Positions 41,095-44,730 of a stretch of DNA of 44,730 nucleotides are shown here, piece after piece. Source of the stretch: Planctomycetota bacterium (GTDB lineage: Bacteria; Planctomycetota; JAPUJT01); NCBI GenBank assembly GCA_027296055.1, contig JAPUJT010000186.1, positions 1 through 44,730 on the forward strand, given 5' to 3'. Both the position numbers and the translations under genes were made by a program. Every line of letters begins with the position of its first letter. The first letter of the stretch is position 1. Under the pieces are notes generated by a model. It made no database searches, was not told the origin of the DNA, and saw only the letters and a program-made list of their open reading frames with translations.

Positions 41095-42108
41095 TTGCCA
41101 GAGCTTCGCCGCGATCCGATAAGTGGGCGCTGGGTGATCGTGGCGCCTGACCGCGCCAGGCGCCCCCTGCCTGGCTCGGGGACGGCCCCGAGCCGGGAGA
41201 ACTGCCCGTTCTGTGCGGGTCACGAGAGCGAGACCCCTGATGAGATCCTGGCCCTCCGGCCGCCGGGCGGGGGAGGCCCCAACACCCCGGGATGGCAGGT
41301 GCGCGTCGTCCCCAATCGATTTCCCGCTCTTTCCGCCAGCGGTCCGGACAAACGGCAGAACGTCGGTGTCTACCGGACGAGGGGGGGCGTCGGGGTACAT
41401 GAAGTGATCATCGAGAGTCCCGACCATCACGTCTCCCTCACGCAACTCACACCGGAGGCCGTGGAGCAGGTCCTGAGTGTCTTCCGAGAACGGCTCGAGT
41501 CGCACCGCCGGCGGACCGACCTCCACTATGCTCTTCTCTTCAAGAATGTCGGTCTGGAGGCTGGCGCGAGCATCGAGCACACCCACTCCCAGATCATGGG
41601 CACACGCATCCTTCCCGGGGTGATCGGCGAGGAGTGGAAGCTCGCCCGTCGGGAATGGAGGGCTCGGCGGCGCTGCCTCCTCTGCGAGATGATCCGCCTG
41701 GACGCATCCGATGGCCGGCGGATGGTCGTGGCCACGGATTCATTCGTCGCCATCTGTCCCTTCGCCAGCCGGTTCCCGCTGGAGGTCTGGATCGTGCCCA
41801 CGTCGCACGAGTCGGATTTCGATGCGATGTCGGAGAACCAGATCGATTCGCTCGCTCCGGTTCTCCGGGACGTCCTGGGACGGGTGGAGAGAGTGATGGG
41901 CCGGCCGAGTTACAACCTCGTCCTGCACACGGCTCCGTTTCGCCGCCGCGGGGACGATTCGTTCCACTGGCACATCGAAGTGATGCCGCGCCTCGGGCAG
42001 GCCGCGGGTTTCGAGTGGGGCAGTGGCCTCTTCGTGAACCCCCTGACGCCCGAGGATGCCGCCGCCAGGCTCCGCGACGGCGACGCGCAGGACACGGGTG
42101 CAGTCTGA
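41095..42108 (+). CDS. galT: galactose-1-phosphate uridylyltransferase (GalT)
   Basis: 337 residues from TTG 41095, chosen because GAGGAG sits just before it and because family members begin like LRRDPISGRWVIVAPDRA. Motifs: CPFCAGHE (metal Cys), QVRVVPNRFPAL, GVHEVIIESPDH, the active-site HTHSQ (family form HPHxQ; here Thr in the second place) with IMG, a second Cys pair CLLC, and FHWHIEVMPR with the metal His. The enzyme moves UMP between UDP-glucose and galactose-1-phosphate. Overlap-free next to the J-domain gene on the same strand. The Thr in HTH is seen in other bacterial GalT relatives such as ADP-dependent enzymes, so the exact nucleotide substrate could differ. Confidence 0.82.
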   Translation: MPELRRDPISGRWVIVAPDRARRPLPGSGTAPSRENCPFCAGHESETPDEILALRPPGGGGPNTPGWQVRVVPNRFPALSASGPDKRQNVGVYRTRGGVGVHEVIIESPDHHVSLTQLTPEAVEQVLSVFRERLESHRRRTDLHYALLFKNVGLEAGASIEHTHSQIMGTRILPGVIGEEWKLARREWRARRRCLLCEMIRLDASDGRRMVVATDSFVAICPFASRFPLEVWIVPTSHESDFDAMSENQIDSLAPVLRDVLGRVERVMGRPSYNLVLHTAPFRRRGDDSFHWHIEVMPRLGQAAGFEWGSGLFVNPLTPEDAAARLRDGDAQDTGAV

Positions 42109-42120
42109 GAGAGTTGCGAG

Positions 42121-42675
42121 ATGGAGCCGAACTGCTGGGCCTGCGAGAAGCCGATCCCGCCTCACCGGGTGCGTGAGCAAACTTTTGATCGCTCTCGATC
42201 CGTGATCAGAAAGACCTTGCCGGGCTTCCTCGGCAAGATGGGGTACGGGATCTGTCCTCACTGCCGGCAGCGCTTTTACATCTTCTATAACCGGCATGAA
42301 GATCCGTGGGTACAGCCCGACATGATCCCGGCCGTGGAGGACGCCTTCCCGCCGAAGGCGGGCAGCCCGACCGAGCTGAGGAAGCGGGCCTGGATGCGCC
42401 ACAAGGAAGAGGCGATGCGAGCCTTCTTCTCGTCGCCCGGCCCGGGCCGGCAGAAACGCAAAGCGCCGCCCAGGCAGAGGGAGAAAGGCAAGAGCCCCTT
42501 TCAGATCCTGGGCGTACCCCGGGATGCTTCCAGGCAGGTCATCGCCCGGGCCTACCGAAAACTCGCCAAGAAGTGCCACCCCGACCGCGTGGCCCAGATG
42601 GATCAGGAGATTCAGGAACTGGCGCACCGGAAGTTCCTATTGTTGAAGGCGGCCTACGATACGCTTATGCGATAG
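42121..42675 (+). CDS. J-domain protein with N-terminal zinc-ribbon-like motif
   Basis: 184 residues. The C-terminal about 65 residues are a DnaJ domain (SPFQILGVPRDASRQVIARAYRKLAKKCHPDRV), including the HPD tripeptide that activates DnaK. The N-terminal part has CWAC and GICPHC pairs (residues 5-8, and about 44-47), a zinc-ribbon-like arrangement. A Lys/Arg linker joins them. It lacks the Gly/Phe and C-terminal substrate domains of classical DnaJ, so it is likely a specialised co-chaperone. It lies 12 bases after galT and 59 before argF, so the three may be transcribed together. Confidence 0.8.
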   Translation: MEPNCWACEKPIPPHRVREQTFDRSRSVIRKTLPGFLGKMGYGICPHCRQRFYIFYNRHEDPWVQPDMIPAVEDAFPPKAGSPTELRKRAWMRHKEEAMRAFFSSPGPGRQKRKAPPRQREKGKSPFQILGVPRDASRQVIARAYRKLAKKCHPDRVAQMDQEIQELAHRKFLLLKAAYDTLMR

Positions 42676-42734
42676 ACGGTCGGAAAGGATGGGGCGCGAC
42701 GGTCGCGATGAGCAACCTGAAGGGAGCGAGCTAG

Positions 42735-43655
42735 ATGATGAAGGGCAAGAGCCTCCTCACGATCGGGGACATGAGTCAGGAAGAGCTGGAAGACGTTCTG
42801 GCCCTCTCGGATCGGCTCAAGGCCAGGGGAGCGGAGGCCGACGAACGGCCGCTTGAAGGCAAGGTGGTCGGAATCCTCTTCGAGAAGTCGTCGACGCGTA
42901 CACGGGTCTCCTTCGAAGTGGGGGTGGTGCAGCTGGGGGGAGCGCCTCTCTACCTTGCGGCGAGGGATCTCCAGTGGGGGCGGGGCGAGCCGATCGGGGA
43001 CACGGCTCGCGTCCTCTCCCGGTACATCGATTTCCTCGTTGCCCGGACGTTCGCTCATTCGACGTTGGAGGAGCTGGCGGAGGAAGGGACGATCCCGGTT
43101 ATCAATGCACTCTCGGATCGATTTCATCCCTGCCAGGCAATCGCCGACCTGCTCACGATTCGCGAGGTGGCCGGGAAGCTCCAGGGGGTGACCCTCGCCT
43201 ATGTAGGAGACGGCAACAACGTCTGTAATTCGCTCCTGCTCGCGGCGGGCAAGGTCGGGATGCGGATTCGAGTCGCGTCTCCAAAGGGGTATGCCCCCGA
43301 CCGAGAAGTCGTCTCCGATGCGGAGGAGGAGGCGGCGAAGAGCGGCGGGCAGATCCGGATCTTCGAGTCCCCCACCGAGGCGGTTAGGGGCGCAGAATTC
43401 GTATATACGGATGTCTGGGCCAGCATGGGACAGGAGGCGGAGCGGGACCAGAGGGTCCGCGATTTCGAAGGGTATCAGGTCGACGAGGCCCTGCTGAAGG
43501 ACGCGGCACCCGAGGCGCGAGTGATGCACTGCCTCCCCGCTCACCGAGGGGAGGAGGTCTCGGCCGAGGTCCTCGACGGGCCGAGAGCGATCGTCTGGGA
43601 TCAGGCAGAAAACCGCCTCCACGCGCAGAAAGCGATACTGGCCCGCATTGCCTGA
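42735..43655 (+). CDS. argF: ornithine carbamoyltransferase
   Basis: 306 residues, the family's usual length. Carbamoyl-phosphate site SSTRTRVSFE (about 52-61), HPCQAIADLLT, an ornithine-binding DVWASMGQE (family form D-x-W-x-SMG) and HCLPAHRGEE are all present. It converts ornithine and carbamoyl phosphate to citrulline in arginine synthesis; the SMG and HCLP motifs separate it from aspartate carbamoyltransferase. Two ATG codons open the gene (42735, 42738). No ARG box or other arg genes are visible here. Enzyme identity is firm; it is argF rather than a catabolic arcB by convention only. Confidence 0.9.
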   Translation: MMKGKSLLTIGDMSQEELEDVLALSDRLKARGAEADERPLEGKVVGILFEKSSTRTRVSFEVGVVQLGGAPLYLAARDLQWGRGEPIGDTARVLSRYIDFLVARTFAHSTLEELAEEGTIPVINALSDRFHPCQAIADLLTIREVAGKLQGVTLAYVGDGNNVCNSLLLAAGKVGMRIRVASPKGYAPDREVVSDAEEEAAKSGGQIRIFESPTEAVRGAEFVYTDVWASMGQEAERDQRVRDFEGYQVDEALLKDAAPEARVMHCLPAHRGEEVSAEVLDGPRAIVWDQAENRLHAQKAILARIA

Positions 43656-43661
43656 CGGCCC

Positions 43662-43688
43662 TTGGCGAGACCGATCTCTCTATATAAT
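43662..43688 (+). promoter_or_regulatory. candidate promoter of the lipoprotein gene
   Basis: TTGGCG (43662-43667) and a perfect TATAAT (43683-43688), 15 bases apart, about 30 bases before the ATG at 43719. The spacing is short, so the -35 match is weak. Confidence 0.45.
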
Positions 43689-43718
43689 GATGATGCGTAC
43701 TTTTTCCCAGGACATCCT

Positions 43719-44323
43719 ATGAAGTCGAGAGCTCCGTTCTTGCTGCTGTCGGCCGCCCTCCTGTCGGGGTGCGTTTCGACTCATCGTGAGATCCCGTTCA
43801 CTCACCCCGAGTTCGGTCGGGGCCGGAAGATCTCCCAGGCGATCCCGATCCGGCTCGGCTCCGTGCAGGTGGGGGAGGGGGGCCTTTCCTCCCCGCCGTC
43901 TACTGGAAGCCCTCCTTGTTGAGGGTCCTGCCACTTCCCGAGAACGTATTCAGGTCGAAGGTCGTTCGTCTTATCCGCCGGGAGCTGGATCGGGCCGGAT
44001 TCGCGGAGGACGCCGAAGGGTCCTACTCTCTGGACGTGAAGATAGAGAAGCTGGCCCTCTTCACCAGGGGAGACGAGCATCTGGGATATCGGCAGGGGTA
44101 CGCCCGTCTCGAATTCAAGCTGCGATCGGGGGAAGAAGACAAGCTCACCATCACGGAGGAGGGGGAGGCAAAGTTCCCCGGCAGCCGCGTCCGCCGTTCT
44201 CGCGGAGGGGGCTTTCTCGGTCACCTCTACGTCTACGAGCGCGAGGACCCGAAACCGCTCGACTATGCCGTCCGGTTCGCCGTTCGCGCCTTCCTCGAAG
44301 ACCTCGCCCCCCACCTGCCCTGA
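43719..44323 (+). pseudogene. lipoprotein gene with frameshift in a G-rich run
   Basis: The ATG at 43719 gives a signal sequence with lipobox (LLSGC). The frame reaches LGSVQVGEGG and then meets a short end at 43922. From the G-run (GTGGGGGAGGGGGGCC, about 43868-43883) another frame carries sensible protein: FLPAVYWKPSLLRVLPLPENVFRSK to LEDLAPHLP at 44323. One base lost or gained in the G-run joins them into one lipoprotein of about 200 residues, in place of two fragments. This could be a real pseudogene, a phase-variable gene, or a sequencing slip. No family was recognised; the soluble part is alpha/beta with a conserved-looking RLIRRELDRAGF segment. Confidence 0.6.
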
Positions 44324-44625
44324 GAGATCGAAGACAGGCAGCGATCCGTCCCGGAATCGTCCCCCCCGATTCGTCCCCCCCGATTCGTCCCATCGTCGGA
44401 GAGGTCAGGCCATCCTACGCGAAAAGGGCCCTCTGGCGCCGTCAGATGGGCCGCTTCGGGTGGGGCCCCTCCCTTCGACAGATTGACTCCAATGGTCCAC
44501 GGGATTATAATCCTCGTCCGACTTTACGCTCCCCAATCGTATCTCCTCCAGCGGCACAGTGCACGGGATGCGGGAGAGGGGACCGGAGGCCCGGATCGGG
44601 CCCTCTCCAGCGAAGGAGCTTCCGT
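44324..44625. other. intergenic region before tRNA-Gln
   Basis: About 300 bases. It contains a tandem CCCCCCGATTCGTC duplication at about 44360-44388 and, at 44483-44511, the promoter listed separately. Short overlapping frames do not look coding. Confidence 0.5.
44483..44511 (+). promoter_or_regulatory. strong sigma-70 promoter upstream of tRNA-Gln
   Basis: TTGACT (44483-44488), a 17-base spacer, then TATAAT (44506-44511). Near-consensus hexamers and optimal spacing. The tRNA begins about 105 bases further on, which suggests a leader to be trimmed, and more tRNA genes may follow beyond the window. Confidence 0.8.
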
Positions 44626-44697
44626 TACCCGGTGGTGTAATTGGTAACACAAGAGGTTTTGGTCCTCTCGTTTCAGGTTCGAATCCTGGCCGGGTAG
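44626..44697 (+). tRNA. tRNA-Gln (TTG anticodon)
   Basis: Full cloverleaf: acceptor TACCCGG pairing CCGGGTA, D-arm with GTGTAATTGGTAAC, anticodon stem AGAGG/CCTCT with loop TTTTGGT (anticodon TTG, Gln), T-arm CAGGTTCGAATCCTG, discriminator G. CCA is encoded at 44698-44700. The gene follows a strong promoter on the same strand. Confidence 0.92.
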
Positions 44698-44730
44698 CCA
44701 GACCTGCTCGCTCCGAGGTGGAGGCCTCTC

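Noticed and set aside
40123..41586. Minus-strand open frame (487 codons) across the ECF sigma and galT starts
   Set aside because: Overlaps two well-supported genes in other frames and reads as low-complexity Arg/Pro/Gly sequence.

Overview
The window looks like chromosome from a GC-rich, environmental, Gram-negative-type bacterium with Acidobacteriota- or Planctomycetota-like gene content. The clues are Hanks-type Ser/Thr kinases fused to TPRs, ECF-type sigma factors next to those kinases, Kelch and BNR-repeat exported proteins, and many signal-peptide proteins of unknown function. The phylum is inferred from gene content only; there is no rRNA or ribosomal protein to anchor it.

Left part (1-11.4 kb): an exported Kelch lipoprotein and an exported Asp-box (BNR) protein, a broken DNA-binding protein, an unknown membrane protein, and the decayed remnant of an IS-type integrase. 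Then comes a locus made of a 12-cysteine exported peptide and a tight three-gene membrane operon ending in a MauE-like redox-type membrane protein. A sigma factor with an extra C-terminal helix-turn-helix and a KGG-motif protein follow.

Mobile element (about 11.5-28.17 kb): it opens with four copies of a 17-bp motif in two inverted pairs (possible origin or partition/operator site) and a promoter. Two genes then share a near-identical hairpin leader around the ribosome binding site. They are followed by an ArdC-like protein, a complete DNA polymerase III sliding clamp (dnaN), a minimal tyrosine recombinase, a second copy of the 3' end of dnaN directly abutting the recombinase stop codon, a DUF6573 protein and a serine-recombinase remnant. 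Further on are a Cys-rich lipoprotein, an HTH pair, an unknown 385-aa protein, two excisionase-like proteins, a primase-polymerase, a large DUF4062/STAND-ATPase/TPR protein (probable defence cargo), a 47-aa ribbon-helix-helix protein and a full-size integrase. The element ends in the 5' half of a tRNA-Trp gene, which marks its right junction. Own clamp, own primase and iteron-like repeats suggest an element that replicates as well as integrates.

Right part (28.2-44.7 kb): ordinary chromosome. It holds a pilin-like anchored protein, a benzoate-CoA-ligase-family enzyme paired with a creatininase-family hydrolase, and then a long minus-strand signalling cluster. The cluster runs ECF sigma, a sigma-region-4-only protein, a kinase-TPR gene broken by an in-frame TAG and a frameshift, a beta-rich protein, a LecB/PA-IIL-type calcium lectin, an intact kinase-TPR protein, and a kinase-less TPR relative. 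After this come galT, a J-domain protein, argF, a frameshifted lipoprotein, and tRNA-Gln behind a near-consensus sigma-70 promoter.

The observations most worth following are the clamp-tail duplication around the small recombinase, the inverted 17-mer array, the Cys-rich peptide/MauE locus, the lectin inside the sigma-kinase cluster, and the STAND protein carried by a primase-polymerase element.
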